A stretch of DNA of 35,301 nt. Source: Comamonadaceae bacterium (GTDB lineage: Bacteria; Pseudomonadota; Gammaproteobacteria; Burkholderiales; Burkholderiaceae_C). How positions within the stretch are numbered: position 1 is the first letter of the stretch; the number at the start of each line of letters is the position of its first letter. The stretch spans positions 1 to 35,301 of the forward strand of contig CANFHZ010000016.1 in assembly GCA_947446885.1 (NCBI GenBank), written 5' to 3'. The position numbers and the translations under genes were made by a program. The notes beneath the pieces were generated by a model, which was not told the DNA's origin, made no database searches, and saw only the letters and a program-made list of their open reading frames with translations. Below, in pieces: positions 1 to 9,010 of this stretch.

Positions 1-676
1 GATCGGCCAGCGCCACAAAGACCTGAAAAACGGCCTGACCGCCCCGCCCCGCCCCACGATTGCCAACATCATCAACCTCATGACCAAGCCGCGCTGGTGC
101 CTGGGCATGGCGGGCACGCGCCGCCACACGTTTGGCAACCTGGTCGGCCATGTCAAGGAGGTGAGCGACATGAATTCGTTGGCGGCCTGGACCAACGAGC
201 AGTTTGACCCGCGCCTGTCCTGGGCCGACATCGCTTGGGTTAAGGAGCAATGGGGCGGCAAGCTGATCTTGAAAGGCATTCAAGACGTGGAAGACGCCCG
301 CCTGGCGGTGGCTAGCGGGGCCGACGCGCTGGTGGTGAGCAACCACGGCGGGCGGCAGCTGGACGGCGCGCAGTCAAGCATCGAGGCGCTGCCGGCCATC
401 GTCGCAGCCGTAGGCTCGGACATCGAGGTCTGGATGGACGGCGGCATCCGCAGCGGGCAGGACGTGCTCAAAGCCTGGGCGCTGGGCGCACGCGGCACGC
501 TGATCGGCCGCGCCATGGCCTACGGCCTGGGTGCGATGGGTGAAGCCGGCGTGACCAAGGCGCTGCAGATCATCCACAAAGAGCTGGACATCACCATGGC
601 GTTTTGCGGGCACACCAACATCCAAAACGTGGACCGCAGCATCTTGCTGCCCGGAACCTTCCCGACTGCGGGCTAG
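1..676 (+). CDS. FMN-dependent alpha-hydroxy-acid dehydrogenase (LldD/glycolate-oxidase family), 5'-truncated by the window
   Basis: The reading frame is already open at base 2 and continues into the tracked ORF, so the ATG at 80 is internal and the true start lies left of the window. The visible C-terminal half has family hallmarks: a KGI lysine segment that contacts FMN, SNHGGRQLD with the catalytic histidine and arginine, and DGGIRSGQDV followed by GARGTLIGRA for phosphate and flavin binding. Members oxidise L-lactate, glycolate, mandelate or similar 2-hydroxyacids to 2-oxoacids, passing electrons to quinone or oxygen. The substrate cannot be fixed from this fragment; L-lactate dehydrogenase (lldD) is the likeliest label. 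It ends 42 bases before dinB. Confidence 0.93.
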   Translation, partial: IGQRHKDLKNGLTAPPRPTIANIINLMTKPRWCLGMAGTRRHTFGNLVGHVKEVSDMNSLAAWTNEQFDPRLSWADIAWVKEQWGGKLILKGIQDVEDARLAVASGADALVVSNHGGRQLDGAQSSIEALPAIVAAVGSDIEVWMDGGIRSGQDVLKAWALGARGTLIGRAMAYGLGAMGEAGVTKALQIIHKELDITMAFCGHTNIQNVDRSILLPGTFPTAG

Positions 677-718
677 ACCCCGAACACCGAACCCAGCGCA
701 GCACGGGGAGCCGCTGGC

Positions 719-1975
719 GTGACAGATCTGCCTTTGCGCCGCATCGCGCACCTGGACATGGATGCGTTTTACGCGTCGGTGGAGTTGCTGCGCTACCCGC
801 AGCTCAAGGGCTTGCCGGTGGTGATTGGCGGCGGGCGGCGCAAGGCTGACGAGGACCTGATGCTGGGTGACACCAGCCGGGCGCTGCACGAGATTCCTGT
901 GGCTGAATTTCCGCTGCTGCGCGACTACACCGGGCGCGGCGTGATCACCACCGCCACCTATGCGGCACGCCAGTTCGGCGTGGGCTCGGCCATGGGGCTG
1001 ATGAAAGCCGCGCAGCTCTGCCCGCAGGCGGTGCTGCTGCCGGTGGACTTTGCGCAGTACCGGCACTATTCGCAGCGCTTCAAGGCCATCATCACGGACA
1101 TCGCACCGGTCATGGAAAACCGGGGCGTGGACGAGGTCTACATCGATTTCACCGAGGTGCCCGGCGGTCAGCGCGAAGGCGGACGGGTGCTGGCGCGGCT
1201 CATCCAAAAAGCGATTTTTGAGGACACGGGACTGACCTGTTCGGTGGGCGTGGCACCCAACAAGCTGCTGGCCAAAATGGCCAGCGAATTCAACAAGCCC
1301 AAGGGCATTTCGGTGGTCATGGACGAGGATTTACAAAGCGCCATCTGGCCGCTGGCCTGCCGCAAGATCAACGGCATAGGCCCCAAAGCCGACGCCCGCT
1401 TGCAGGCTCTGGGCATACACACCATAGGCCAGCTTGCCGCCGCCGAACCAGCCCTGCTGGCGCAGCATTTCGGGCCGCGCACCAGCGCCTGGCTGCACGC
1501 CGCCGCGCACGGGCGCGACAACAGCGCGGTGCACACCAGCAGCGAGCCGGTGAGCATGAGCCGCGAAACCACATTTGACCGTGACCTGCACGCGGTGCGC
1601 GACCGTGCCGCACTCGGCGCGGTGTTCACCCGGCTGTGTGAACAGGTAGCGGCCGATTTGCAGCGCAAGGGTTATATGGGCCGCACCATCGGCGTGAAGC
1701 TGCGCTTTGCGGACTTTCGCATTGCCACGCGCGACCACACCATTGGCGCTTACACCGACCAGGCCACCACCATCCGCCAGGCGGCGGGACAGGCGCTCAA
1801 ACGCGCGCCACTGGACCAGCGGCTGCGGCTGCTCGGCGTGCGGGTCGGAGGACTGCTGCCAGCCGCTGAGGCTGTAGCGTTGGCGGCCGGCACGCGCACA
1901 GCGGGAAGCGCCGCAACGCAGGACGAGCACAACAGTGACGCAGCCCAACAGGCGCCGCTTTTCTCGGACATTTGA
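719..1975 (+). CDS. dinB: DNA polymerase IV (Y-family translesion polymerase DinB)
   Basis: Error-prone Y-family polymerase that extends past lesions and misaligned primers. The 418-residue product begins with the metal-binding HLDMDAFYASVE segment (about residues 11-22). The second acidic motif is GVDEVYIDF, where many relatives have SIDE. A helix-hairpin-helix region (KINGIGPKADARL) lies in the thumb and a little-finger domain follows. The C-terminal tail QQAPLF resembles a beta-clamp binding motif. It is longer than E. coli DinB (351 aa), partly through an insert after the first beta strands that I associate with Burkholderiales homologues. The start is GTG, with GGGGAG about 7 bases upstream. 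No LexA box was found in the short upstream gap. Confidence 0.95.
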   Translation: MTDLPLRRIAHLDMDAFYASVELLRYPQLKGLPVVIGGGRRKADEDLMLGDTSRALHEIPVAEFPLLRDYTGRGVITTATYAARQFGVGSAMGLMKAAQLCPQAVLLPVDFAQYRHYSQRFKAIITDIAPVMENRGVDEVYIDFTEVPGGQREGGRVLARLIQKAIFEDTGLTCSVGVAPNKLLAKMASEFNKPKGISVVMDEDLQSAIWPLACRKINGIGPKADARLQALGIHTIGQLAAAEPALLAQHFGPRTSAWLHAAAHGRDNSAVHTSSEPVSMSRETTFDRDLHAVRDRAALGAVFTRLCEQVAADLQRKGYMGRTIGVKLRFADFRIATRDHTIGAYTDQATTIRQAAGQALKRAPLDQRLRLLGVRVGGLLPAAEAVALAAGTRTAGSAATQDEHNSDAAQQAPLFSDI

Positions 1976-2037
1976 AGTGCATCCCGGCCAGCCTCAGCCC
2001 GACTGAATGGGCGTAGGCCGCAAATACAGGCCGCCAG

Positions 2038-2688
2038 TTAGCGCACGGGAATCGCGGCCAGCGCCGCTTCGATGAGCGATGCCGAAGCGGTTTTTCCAAA
2101 ACCCTGGGCAAAGTCCAGGGCTGTGAGGCCTTTGGCGTTTTTGAGCGTGGGGTCGGCACCGGCTTCGAGCAAAGCGCGGGTGGCCTCAAGACTGCCGTAG
2201 CCCGCGGCCATCATCAACGGCGTGCTGCCGTTGGGCGATTCGGTATCAATGTAGGCGTAGTGTTCCAGTAGCAAGTTGATCAGTGCGACCTGGCCTTTTG
2301 AAGCCGCGTAATGCAGCGGTGCCCAACCGGGTTTGTTGACATCGGCGTCGCGGGCAATCAAAGCCTGCGCCAGCGGCAGGTCGCCGCGCAGCGCGGCCAA
2401 CATCAAGGGACTCTCGTCCACGGCGTTGCGGAATTCGACCTCGGTGTCCGGCGCACCCAGCAAGACCCGCGCAACCTTGGCCGAGCCCGTGCGCGCAGCC
2501 ATGAACAAGCCGCTCAGGCCGTCGGGCCCCAGGGTGTTGGGGTCGAAACCACGCGCCAGCAAGGCGGCGACAGCGGGGCCATCATCCTTGTTGACAGCCT
2601 GGAAAAAGTCTTCGTAACTGCCTGCATATACCAGGATAAATCCTGTTAAAACATAGAGATAAATGGTTTTTCTAAACGTATTTATCAC
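2038..2688 (-). CDS. Ankyrin-repeat protein with N-terminal signal/anchor segment
   Basis: 216 residues. A hydrophobic N-terminus (about residues 8-23) suggests export or membrane anchoring. It is followed by four to five ankyrin repeats carrying the usual marks (DGLSGLFMAARTG, ESPLMLAALRGD, WAPLHYAASKGQ, GSTPLMMAAGYG). Such repeats mediate protein-protein contacts; no enzymatic domain is visible. The GTG start overlaps the TGA stop of tatD (GTGA), so translation is probably coupled and the gene is the last member of the mltG-tmk-holB-pilZ-tatD operon. The partner and function are unknown. The family call is secure; export is inferred. Confidence 0.88.
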   Translation of the reverse strand: MINTFRKTIYLYVLTGFILVYAGSYEDFFQAVNKDDGPAVAALLARGFDPNTLGPDGLSGLFMAARTGSAKVARVLLGAPDTEVEFRNAVDESPLMLAALRGDLPLAQALIARDADVNKPGWAPLHYAASKGQVALINLLLEHYAYIDTESPNGSTPLMMAAGYGSLEATRALLEAGADPTLKNAKGLTALDFAQGFGKTASASLIEAALAAIPVR

Positions 2689-3476
2689 ATTAAAACTCCG
2701 GCAAAAAGCGCGTCGAAATTGCGGCTGGTCTGCTCGCCTATGGCCTCGGGGCTGCAGCCTTTGAGTTCTGCCAGCTGCCTGGCCACCCAGGGCACATAAG
2801 ACGGGTTATTGGTTTTTCCACGGTAGGGAACGGGCGCGAGGTAGGGGCTGTCGGTCTCAATCAGCAGCCGGTCCATGGGCACCAGGGCGGCCACATCGCG
2901 CAAATCCTGCGCCGTCTTAAAGGTAAGAATGCCCGAAAACGAGATGTAAAAGCCCATGTCCAGCGCCGCCGTGGCGACCATGCGGCTTTCGGTAAAGCAG
3001 TGGAACACGCCACCGGCCCCGCCGCCCGCGCCCTCACCTTCTTCCCGCAGGATCGCCAGGGTGTCGTCGCTGGCGCTACGGGTGTGTATGACCAGGGGCT
3101 TGGCCGTTGCCCGCGCTGCGCGGATATGCACGCGAAAGCGCTCCCGCTGCCACTCCATATCGGCCACACTGCGGCCATTGAGCCGGTAGTAATCCAACCC
3201 GGTCTCGCCGATGGCTACCACCCGGGGCAAGGCGGCGCGCTGCACCAGGTCATCGAAGCTGGGCTCGGCCACGTCCTCGCTGTCCGGATGCACGCCGACC
3301 GTGGCCCAGAAATTCGGGTAGTCCAGCGCCAGGCCGTGCACCTGTGGAAAGGCCTCCAGCGTGGTGGCAATGCACAAGGCCCGCGTCACCTGCGCCTGCG
3401 CCATGGCGGCGCGGATATCGGCGATCTGCGCGATCAGTTCCGGGAAATTCAGGTGGCAGTGGGAATCGGTGTACAT
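2685..3476 (-). CDS. tatD: TatD-family metal-dependent deoxyribonuclease/hydrolase
   Basis: Amidohydrolase-fold metal-dependent nuclease. The start is placed at the ATG giving MYTDSHCHLNF, because the HxH metal motif normally lies within the first ten residues. The tracked ORF adds 48 non-homologous residues. The 263-aa product also has GETGLDYY, a central histidine-containing strand (PLVIHTRSA), VFHCFTES and LIETDSPYLAP, the expected order of metal ligands. It sits 19 bases downstream of pilZ and overlaps the ankyrin gene by 4 nt. In E. coli the paralogue ycfH occupies the same place after holB, so this may be the YcfH-type member rather than TatD itself. Confidence 0.93.
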   Translation of the reverse strand: MYTDSHCHLNFPELIAQIADIRAAMAQAQVTRALCIATTLEAFPQVHGLALDYPNFWATVGVHPDSEDVAEPSFDDLVQRAALPRVVAIGETGLDYYRLNGRSVADMEWQRERFRVHIRAARATAKPLVIHTRSASDDTLAILREEGEGAGGGAGGVFHCFTESRMVATAALDMGFYISFSGILTFKTAQDLRDVAALVPMDRLLIETDSPYLAPVPYRGKTNNPSYVPWVARQLAELKGCSPEAIGEQTSRNFDALFAGVLM

Positions 3477-3495
3477 GCGGGGGGTGTTCAGGCGT

Positions 3496-3876
3496 TCAGA
3501 AGGTCTGGGTACCGCGCCCGGAGTGCAGCAAATCACCCAGGACGCCCGCAACCGCGTCGCGCACCGCCTTGGACTTGTCGTCGTCTTCAAACGCAATGCC
3601 CACGCCCTGGCTGCGCCCATACGGCGCTTTGGCGGGGGTTATCCAGGCCACGCGCCCACCCAGCGCGAACAGCTCGGGGCGTTGGGGCAGGGTCAGCGCC
3701 ACAATGACTTCGGCACCCATGTCAAAGTCGCGCGCGGTGGGCACAAAAATACCACCATAGGCGAATTTATTGATGTAGTGCGCATACAGCGTATTGACAT
3801 CTTTGGGGCTGAATTGCAGCAGGCTGGCGCGTGAAGCGCCAGGATCCAGGCTAGTGCTCGTATCGGTGTCGGCCAT
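3496..3876 (-). CDS. pilZ: PilZ-domain protein (type IV pilus assembly PilZ)
   Basis: 126 residues from the ATG giving MADTDTSTSL. A purine-rich GAAGGGAAG stretch precedes that ATG, and the tracked ORF start adds 35 unlikely residues. The core matches the PilZ beta barrel: a strand ending NKFAYGGIFVP, then ALTLPQRPELFALGGRVAW and GVGIAFEDDD. The canonical c-di-GMP motif (RxxxR plus D/NxSxxG) is not evident. This agrees with founding-type PilZ proteins, which act in type IV pilus biogenesis without binding the nucleotide. The position between holB and tatD is the same as in Pseudomonas aeruginosa. Function is taken from that orthology. Confidence 0.9.
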   Translation of the reverse strand: MADTDTSTSLDPGASRASLLQFSPKDVNTLYAHYINKFAYGGIFVPTARDFDMGAEVIVALTLPQRPELFALGGRVAWITPAKAPYGRSQGVGIAFEDDDKSKAVRDAVAGVLGDLLHSGRGTQTF

Positions 3877-3904
3877 ATTGTTTTCTTCCCTTCTCAAACC
3901 AGAA

Positions 3905-4969
3905 TCATCGTGCCGACCGGGCTCCCGGCGCACGCTGTGCGGAGCCGGGCCCGGCGGCGCGCAAAGCCATTTTGGCAGCACCCACCAACGCCTCGGTCAT
4001 CAGACCGGCGTTCCAGGGGTGGTCAACCACCTGCCGGGTCTGCCGCAACTCCCGCTCCCATGCGCCCAGCCCGCGCAGACCCACTGCTGGCGCAGTAGTT
4101 GGCAAATCGCCTGGCGCGAAAAAACGCGGCGGCGCGCCCACGGCCAGGGCGCATAGGTCGTGGCAGAGTTTCTGCAGGGCATCAACCAGCTGCGCTGCGC
4201 TCCAGTCTTTGACGAACAGCGCATCACCCGCCGCCATGGCGCGGGGGAAGCGGGCCCAGACCGCAGCGTCCTGCCCTGCTTGGGCCATCTGCACCACCAC
4301 ATCCGGACGCCCACCGCTGGCGCGCAGCAGGCCTGCCGCCTGGCTGGCGGGCACGCCATGCGCAGCCAGCCAGGCAGCCGACTCTTGGGCGTCTGGCCAA
4401 ACCAAGGTGTGGACCATGCAGCGGCTGCGCACGGTGGGTAGCAAACGGTGGGCGGCTTGGCTGGCCAGAATGAAGCGGGTGTCGCCGGGCGGCTCCTCCA
4501 GCGTCTTGAGCAAGGCGTTGGCGGTGATCCGGTTCATGTCTTCCGCCGGAAAAACCAGCACCACCTTGCCCCGGTTGCGCGCGTTGGTGCGCTGACAGAA
4601 CTCGACGGCCTCGCGCACGGCATCGACGCGGATTTCGCGGCTGGGCTTGCGCGCTTTGTCGTCGATTTCCTGCTGGGCTTTCTCACCCAGCGGCCAGCCC
4701 AGTTCCAGCAAATGCGTCTCAGGCATGAGGACGCGTAAATCCGCATGGGTGCGCACAGCAATGCTGTGGCAACTCGGGCAGTGGCCGCAGGCACCGTCCA
4801 CGCCGGGCGCTTCACACAACCATGCGCCGGCCAGGGACAGGGCCAGGGCGTAGTGGCCCAGCCCGGAGGGGCCTTGGAGCAGCCAGGCATGGCCGCGCTG
4901 GCGGATGAGCGTACGCGTTTGCGCGGCAATCCACGGTGCCACGGGCACTGCTTCAGAAGGCTCGCTCAT
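3905..4969 (-). CDS. holB: DNA polymerase III subunit delta'
   Basis: 354-residue clamp-loader subunit. The N-terminal AAA+ domain has a degenerate P-loop (GPSGLGHYA, lacking the usual lysine), as expected because delta' does not hydrolyse ATP. A four-cysteine zinc module (C-x8-C-x2-C-x2-C) follows. [17 protein letters not shown] and the VRSRC arginine-finger motif are present, then the helical collar. It works with gamma/tau and delta to load the beta sliding clamp. The ATG overlaps the tmk stop by 4 nt (ATGA), and pilZ begins 28 bases beyond its stop. Confidence 0.95.
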   Translation of the reverse strand: MSEPSEAVPVAPWIAAQTRTLIRQRGHAWLLQGPSGLGHYALALSLAGAWLCEAPGVDGACGHCPSCHSIAVRTHADLRVLMPETHLLELGWPLGEKAQQEIDDKARKPSREIRVDAVREAVEFCQRTNARNRGKVVLVFPAEDMNRITANALLKTLEEPPGDTRFILASQAAHRLLPTVRSRCMVHTLVWPDAQESAAWLAAHGVPASQAAGLLRASGGRPDVVVQMAQAGQDAAVWARFPRAMAAGDALFVKDWSAAQLVDALQKLCHDLCALAVGAPPRFFAPGDLPTTAPAVGLRGLGAWERELRQTRQVVDHPWNAGLMTEALVGAAKMALRAAGPGSAQRAPGARSAR

Positions 4970-5601
4970 GTGCTTAGCAGCCCGCGCGCACGCAAAGCGG
5001 CCAGCACCTCGGCGCGTACACCGTCTGGTGGCTGGTCGGCGTGGATACGCACAAAGCGCTGCGGCTCCAAACGGGCGCGGCGGGCATAGCCCGCAATCAC
5101 CTTCTCAAAAAAAGCCTGCGGCTGCGCCTCAAACTTGTCCGGCACACGGGCCCCTGAGAGACGCTGCGCGGCGACCTGAGCGGGCAGGTCAAACCAGAGC
5201 GTGAGCGTCGGCTGCAGCAATGCAGACCCCGGCAAGGCCTGGACCCACTGCTCCAGCTGGGACAGCATGTCCAAATCAAAACCATGGCCACCGCCCTGGT
5301 ACGCAAATGTTGCGTCGGTGAAGCGGTCACACACCACCACCGCACCGCGCGCCAGAGCCGGCTGGATAACCTGGGTAATGTGGTCGCGCCGGGCGGCAAA
5401 AATCAGCAACGACTCAGTGAGCGCGTCCATGGACGTGTGCAGCACCATCTCGCGCAGCGCCTCGGCCAGCGGCGTACCTCCGGGCTCGCGGGTCTGGCAC
5501 ACGGTATGGCCGCTGTCGCGCAAGGCCTGCACCATCGCAGCGATATGGGTGGACTTGCCCGCGCCGTCAATGCCTTCCACGCTGATAAAGAGTCGGTTCA
5601 T
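4966..5601 (-). CDS. tmk: Thymidylate kinase
   Basis: Phosphorylates dTMP to dTDP for DNA synthesis. The 211-residue protein begins with the P-loop [13 protein letters not shown]. It has the TREPGGTPL segment, the DRF dTMP-contact motif ([15 protein letters not shown]), and a C-terminal LID region with ARVPDKFE. Length is typical. It starts 5 bases after the mltG stop and overlaps holB by 4 nt, so it is part of one transcript with mltG, holB, pilZ and tatD. Confidence 0.96.
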   Translation of the reverse strand: MNRLFISVEGIDGAGKSTHIAAMVQALRDSGHTVCQTREPGGTPLAEALREMVLHTSMDALTESLLIFAARRDHITQVIQPALARGAVVVCDRFTDATFAYQGGGHGFDLDMLSQLEQWVQALPGSALLQPTLTLWFDLPAQVAAQRLSGARVPDKFEAQPQAFFEKVIAGYARRARLEPQRFVRIHADQPPDGVRAEVLAALRARGLLST

Positions 5602-5606
5602 ACCTG

Positions 5607-6602
5607 CTATTTTTGCCGCTGGTAGGTGTTGACTGCGCGGTTGTGTTCTTCCAGCGTCGCGCTGAACTGGCTGCTGCCGTCGCCCCGGGCCACAAAGTAC
5701 AGCGCTTTGGAGGTGGCAGGCTGCACCGCCGCCAGCAAGGCGTCCCGCCCGGGCATGGCAATCGGGGTGGGCGGCAAACCGGCATGGGTGTAGGTGTTGA
5801 AGGGCGAGTCCTCTTGCAGATCGGCTTTGCGCAAATTGCCATCGAACTGAGGACCCAGGCCATAAATCACGGTCGGATCAGTTTGCAGCCGCATACCCAA
5901 AGCAAGGCGGTTATTGAACACCGCAGATATCAGGGGCTGATCCGCGCGGCGCCCGGTTTCCTTTTCAATGATGCTGGCCAGAATCAGTGCCTCCTCGGGC
6001 GAGGCCAGCACAGTCTTGCGGCTGCGCTGCGCCCATACGGCTTCCAATCGCCGGTCCATGGCACGCAGTGCACGCTGCAGCACTTTGATGTCCGAGGTAC
6101 CACGTGGGTAGGTGTAGGTGTCGGGGAAAAACCGCCCCTCGGGTGCGACGCCAGGACGCCCGAGCAAGGCCATCAACTCGGCATCACTCAGTGCTTTGAT
6201 GGTCGGCTTGAGGCCCTCGGAGTTTGCCAGTGCCTGGCGCACCTGGCGGAAATTCCAGCCTTCCACCAGGGTCACTGTGCGCATGGACACATCAGAGCCG
6301 ATCAGCCTGGCCAGCAACTGCCAGGGGGTTATCGTGTTCTCAAACCCGTAGCTGCCCGCCAGAATCCTGCGCGACTGGCCCGAGATCCGGAACCATGCGT
6401 ACAGCGCATCGGGATCCAGCGGCACGCCCGATTGCGCCACCAGCGACGCCACCTGGCGCGCGCCCATGCCGGGCTCCACTTCCATCTCTATACCGCCAGG
6501 CGGCAGCTCCACCACCCGCCCAACCCACCACACGCCCACGCCGCCACCGGCCAGAACGAGGCAAAACAACAGGGTCAAAGCCCGTAGGATCCATGTGCGC
6601 AC
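5607..6602 (-). CDS. mltG: Endolytic murein transglycosylase MltG
   Basis: Inner-membrane lytic transglycosylase that cleaves nascent glycan strands. There is one N-terminal transmembrane helix (about residues 8-28), then a LysM-like region (about 40-105). The catalytic YceG domain contains [10 protein letters not shown] (catalytic glutamate, E213 or E215) and the signature [14 protein letters not shown]. The 331-aa length is typical. The start is GTG, with GGGAG about 9 bases upstream. It appears to be the first gene of the tmk-holB-pilZ-tatD operon and is divergent from ygfZ across only 48 bases, which must hold both promoters. Confidence 0.95.
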   Translation of the reverse strand: MRTWILRALTLLFCLVLAGGGVGVWWVGRVVELPPGGIEMEVEPGMGARQVASLVAQSGVPLDPDALYAWFRISGQSRRILAGSYGFENTITPWQLLARLIGSDVSMRTVTLVEGWNFRQVRQALANSEGLKPTIKALSDAELMALLGRPGVAPEGRFFPDTYTYPRGTSDIKVLQRALRAMDRRLEAVWAQRSRKTVLASPEEALILASIIEKETGRRADQPLISAVFNNRLALGMRLQTDPTVIYGLGPQFDGNLRKADLQEDSPFNTYTHAGLPPTPIAMPGRDALLAAVQPATSKALYFVARGDGSSQFSATLEEHNRAVNTYQRQK

Positions 6603-6650
6603 CCGACGCCACTCCCGAAGAACGTGTGATGGGCCATCATAATTCCCCGC

Positions 6651-7571
6651 ATGATTCCATCCGCTTCCGTTCCCGCCGCAGGCGCGGCACCGCTAACGCA
6701 TCTGGGCGTGATCCGCATATTCGGAGCCGATGCCGCGTCCTTTATCCACAACCAGCTCACCCAGGACTTTTTGCTGCTTCCCGCTAACCAGGCCCGGCTG
6801 GCTGCTTTTTGTTCGGCCAAAGGGCGGATGCAGGCCAGTTTTGTTGGCTTCAAACCCGACGCCCAGACGGTGTTGCTGGTGTGCCACCGGGATTTGCTGG
6901 AAACCACACTCAAGCGTCTGCGCATGTTTGTGCTGCGGGCCAAAGCGGTGCTGGACGACGCCAGCGCGGACTTTGCGCTGTATGGCTGCCTGAGCCCCGG
7001 CACCGCACCAGCAGACGCGGCGGCCTGGAGTCTGGTCACCGCGGCGGGGGCCACACGCATCCAGCTCTACCCCGGTGCGGGCTACCGCCGGGAACTGTGG
7101 ATTGGCCCGGCTGGCAGCCGCCCGGACTTACCGGATATGGCAAGCAGCATCTGGCTGTATGCGGAAGTGATGTCCGGCGTTGCCACGATCAGCCAGGCCT
7201 TGTACGAGGCGCTGGTGCCGCAGATGCTCAATTACGAGTCCGTGGGCGGCGTGAACTTCAAGAAAGGCTGTTACCCCGGGCAAGAGGTGGTGGCGCGCAG
7301 CCAGTTCCGGGGGATTCTGAAGCGCCGCGCCTACATCCTGCGCGGCAATACACCTATGCAGGCAGGGCAGGAGATTTTTTCAGGCCTGGATCCAGACCAG
7401 GCCTGCGGCGTGGTGGTGCAGGCAGCGGCCGAGCCCGATGGCAGTGCCTGGGTCGCCATTGCGGCCTTGCAGGTACAGGCCGCCCAGGAATCGATCTTGA
7501 CGCTGGCAAGCGCCAGCGGGGCTGGTGTGGAGCTGCTGGCCCTGCCCTATGTGCTGCTCGATGACATCTGA
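6651..7571 (+). CDS. ygfZ: YgfZ/GcvT-type folate-binding protein (Fe-S cluster maintenance)
   Basis: 306-residue GcvT-like fold protein. The diagnostic YgfZ motif K-G-C-Y-x-G-Q-E occurs as KKGCYPGQEVVAR near residue 205, and the N-terminal region GADAASFIHNQLTQD is typical. In E. coli YgfZ is a tetrahydrofolate-dependent factor that supports certain Fe-S enzymes such as MiaB; this role is taken from the family. The start ATG has no strong Shine-Dalgarno sequence. It is divergent from mltG, an arrangement I also associate with other betaproteobacteria. Confidence 0.92.
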   Translation: MIPSASVPAAGAAPLTHLGVIRIFGADAASFIHNQLTQDFLLLPANQARLAAFCSAKGRMQASFVGFKPDAQTVLLVCHRDLLETTLKRLRMFVLRAKAVLDDASADFALYGCLSPGTAPADAAAWSLVTAAGATRIQLYPGAGYRRELWIGPAGSRPDLPDMASSIWLYAEVMSGVATISQALYEALVPQMLNYESVGGVNFKKGCYPGQEVVARSQFRGILKRRAYILRGNTPMQAGQEIFSGLDPDQACGVVVQAAAEPDGSAWVAIAALQVQAAQESILTLASASGAGVELLALPYVLLDDI

Positions 7572-7647
7572 CTGAGCAAGCCATCGCGGGGTGGTCGCGT
7601 GGCCTTTATTTGCATAGTTTTTGCAGACAGCGGGCTTATAGTGCGCC

Positions 7648-8805
7648 ATGGCCAACATTCTGTACATCACCTCTATCCAAATCGATTTCGGCATTCTCAG
7701 CACCCTGGCAGATGAGTGCGCAAAAGCCGGAATCCATCGTCCCTTGATCGTCACGGACCCGGGCGTCAAAGCCGTGGGCATTTTGCAAAAGGCACTCGAC
7801 GCGCTGCCGGGACTGGATGTGGCGGTTTTTGACCAAACGCCCTCCAACCCCAACGAGGCGGCCGTGCGCGCCGCGGTCTCGGTTTACCACGCCCACCAGT
7901 GCGACGGGCTGATTGCTGTGGGCGGCGGCTCATCGATCGACTGCGCCAAGGGTGTGGCGATTGCCGCCACCCACCCCGGCCCGCTCACCACCTACGCCAC
8001 CATTGAAGGCGGCTCGCCCAAAATCACGGCCGCTGTTGCCCCGCTAATCGCCGTACCCACCACCGCCGGAACCGGCAGCGAAGTCGCGCGCGGAGCCATC
8101 GTGATCGTGGACGATGGGCGTAAGCTGGGTTTCCATTCCTGGCATCTGGTGCCCAAGGTCGCCCTGCTGGACCCGGAACTCACCCTGGGCCTGCCGCCCG
8201 GCCTGACCGCTGCCACCGGCATGGATGCGATTGCGCATTGCATGGAAACCTTTATGGCCGCGCCCTTCAACCCGCCGGCTGACGGTATCGCGCTGGACGG
8301 GCTGACGCGCGGCTGGGCGCACATCGAACGCGCCACCACCAACGGGCAAGACCGGGACGCGCGCCTGAACATGATGAGCGCCTCGGCCCAGGGCGCGCTG
8401 GCGTTTCAAAAAGGCCTGGGCTGCGTGCATTCGCTCAGCCACAGCCTGGGCGGTGTCAACCCCCGCCTGCACCACGGCACCCTCAACGCCATGTTTTTAC
8501 CGGCGGTGGTCCGCTTCAACGCCCACGCCGAATCGGTACAGCGTGAACGCCGCCTGGAGCGCATGGCCTACGCCATGGGACTGGGTGCCATTGAGGGCGC
8601 AGCACCCGCCGCCGAAGCCATTGCGCAGGCCATCGTCGCCATGAACGCGCGCCTGGGCCTTCCCACAGGCCTGGGCGCCATGGACGTGGAGCGCGCCTGG
8701 TTCGACAAAATCGTCGAAGGCGCGCTGGCCGACCACTGCCACAAAACCAACCCCCGCATCGCCAGCCCGGCGGATTACCGGGGGATGCTGGAGGCGGCGA
8801 TGTAG
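7648..8805 (+). CDS. Iron-containing alcohol dehydrogenase
   Basis: 385-residue group III alcohol dehydrogenase. The N-terminal nucleotide-binding domain has VGGGSSIDCAKG (about residues 91-102) and PTTAGTGSEVAR. The C-terminal domain carries the metal ligands: D193 and H197 in GMDAIAHCMETF, and histidines around 261-265 and 275-276 in HSLSHSLGG...HHGTLNA. The family uses NAD(P)H to interconvert aldehydes or ketones and alcohols. The substrate is not deducible: ethanol, 4-hydroxybutyrate and lactaldehyde are all possible. No related pathway genes flank it. The ribosome-binding site is weak. An 11-bp hairpin lies just after the stop. Confidence 0.93.
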   Translation: MANILYITSIQIDFGILSTLADECAKAGIHRPLIVTDPGVKAVGILQKALDALPGLDVAVFDQTPSNPNEAAVRAAVSVYHAHQCDGLIAVGGGSSIDCAKGVAIAATHPGPLTTYATIEGGSPKITAAVAPLIAVPTTAGTGSEVARGAIVIVDDGRKLGFHSWHLVPKVALLDPELTLGLPPGLTAATGMDAIAHCMETFMAAPFNPPADGIALDGLTRGWAHIERATTNGQDRDARLNMMSASAQGALAFQKGLGCVHSLSHSLGGVNPRLHHGTLNAMFLPAVVRFNAHAESVQRERRLERMAYAMGLGAIEGAAPAAEAIAQAIVAMNARLGLPTGLGAMDVERAWFDKIVEGALADHCHKTNPRIASPADYRGMLEAAM

Positions 8806-8812
8806 GTTTCCG

Positions 8813-8840
8813 GCGCAGCTACCAAGTTGGGTAGCTGCGC
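8813..8840 (+). terminator. Perfect 11-bp hairpin after the alcohol dehydrogenase gene
   Basis: GCGCAGCTACC and GGTAGCTGCGC form an uninterrupted 11-bp stem with a 6-base loop, 7 bases beyond the stop codon. No U-run follows, so it may be a Rho-assisted or U-less terminator, or a 3'-end stabiliser, rather than a classical intrinsic terminator. Confidence 0.55.
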
Positions 8841-9010
8841 GAACCGCCTACGCGACAATCCCAAAGTGGCTAGTGTTCAAGCTGGCGTGCGTGGTGATGC
8901 CGATCAACGCAACCTCCACCGCAGCTTGGGCTGGACCCGAGCCATCTGCGACTGGTAACCTTTAACCCTGCAGGCTCGCCAACTGCCGCATAACTTACAC
9001 GGAAATTGAA
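8841..9010. other. Non-coding gap before the cysteine-rich secreted protein gene
   Basis: With the hairpin this is about 200 bases without a gene. I see no convincing ORF, tRNA or promoter of consensus quality. GGAAAT just before the ATG at 9011 is a plausible ribosome-binding site, so a promoter for that gene should lie here, but I could not assign its elements. Confidence 0.5.

Noticed and set aside
374-1207. 277-aa minus-strand ORF over lldD-like and dinB genes
   Set aside because: It is antisense to two clear genes, has no recognisable domain, and has the His/Arg/Gln-rich composition of a GC-rich shadow frame.
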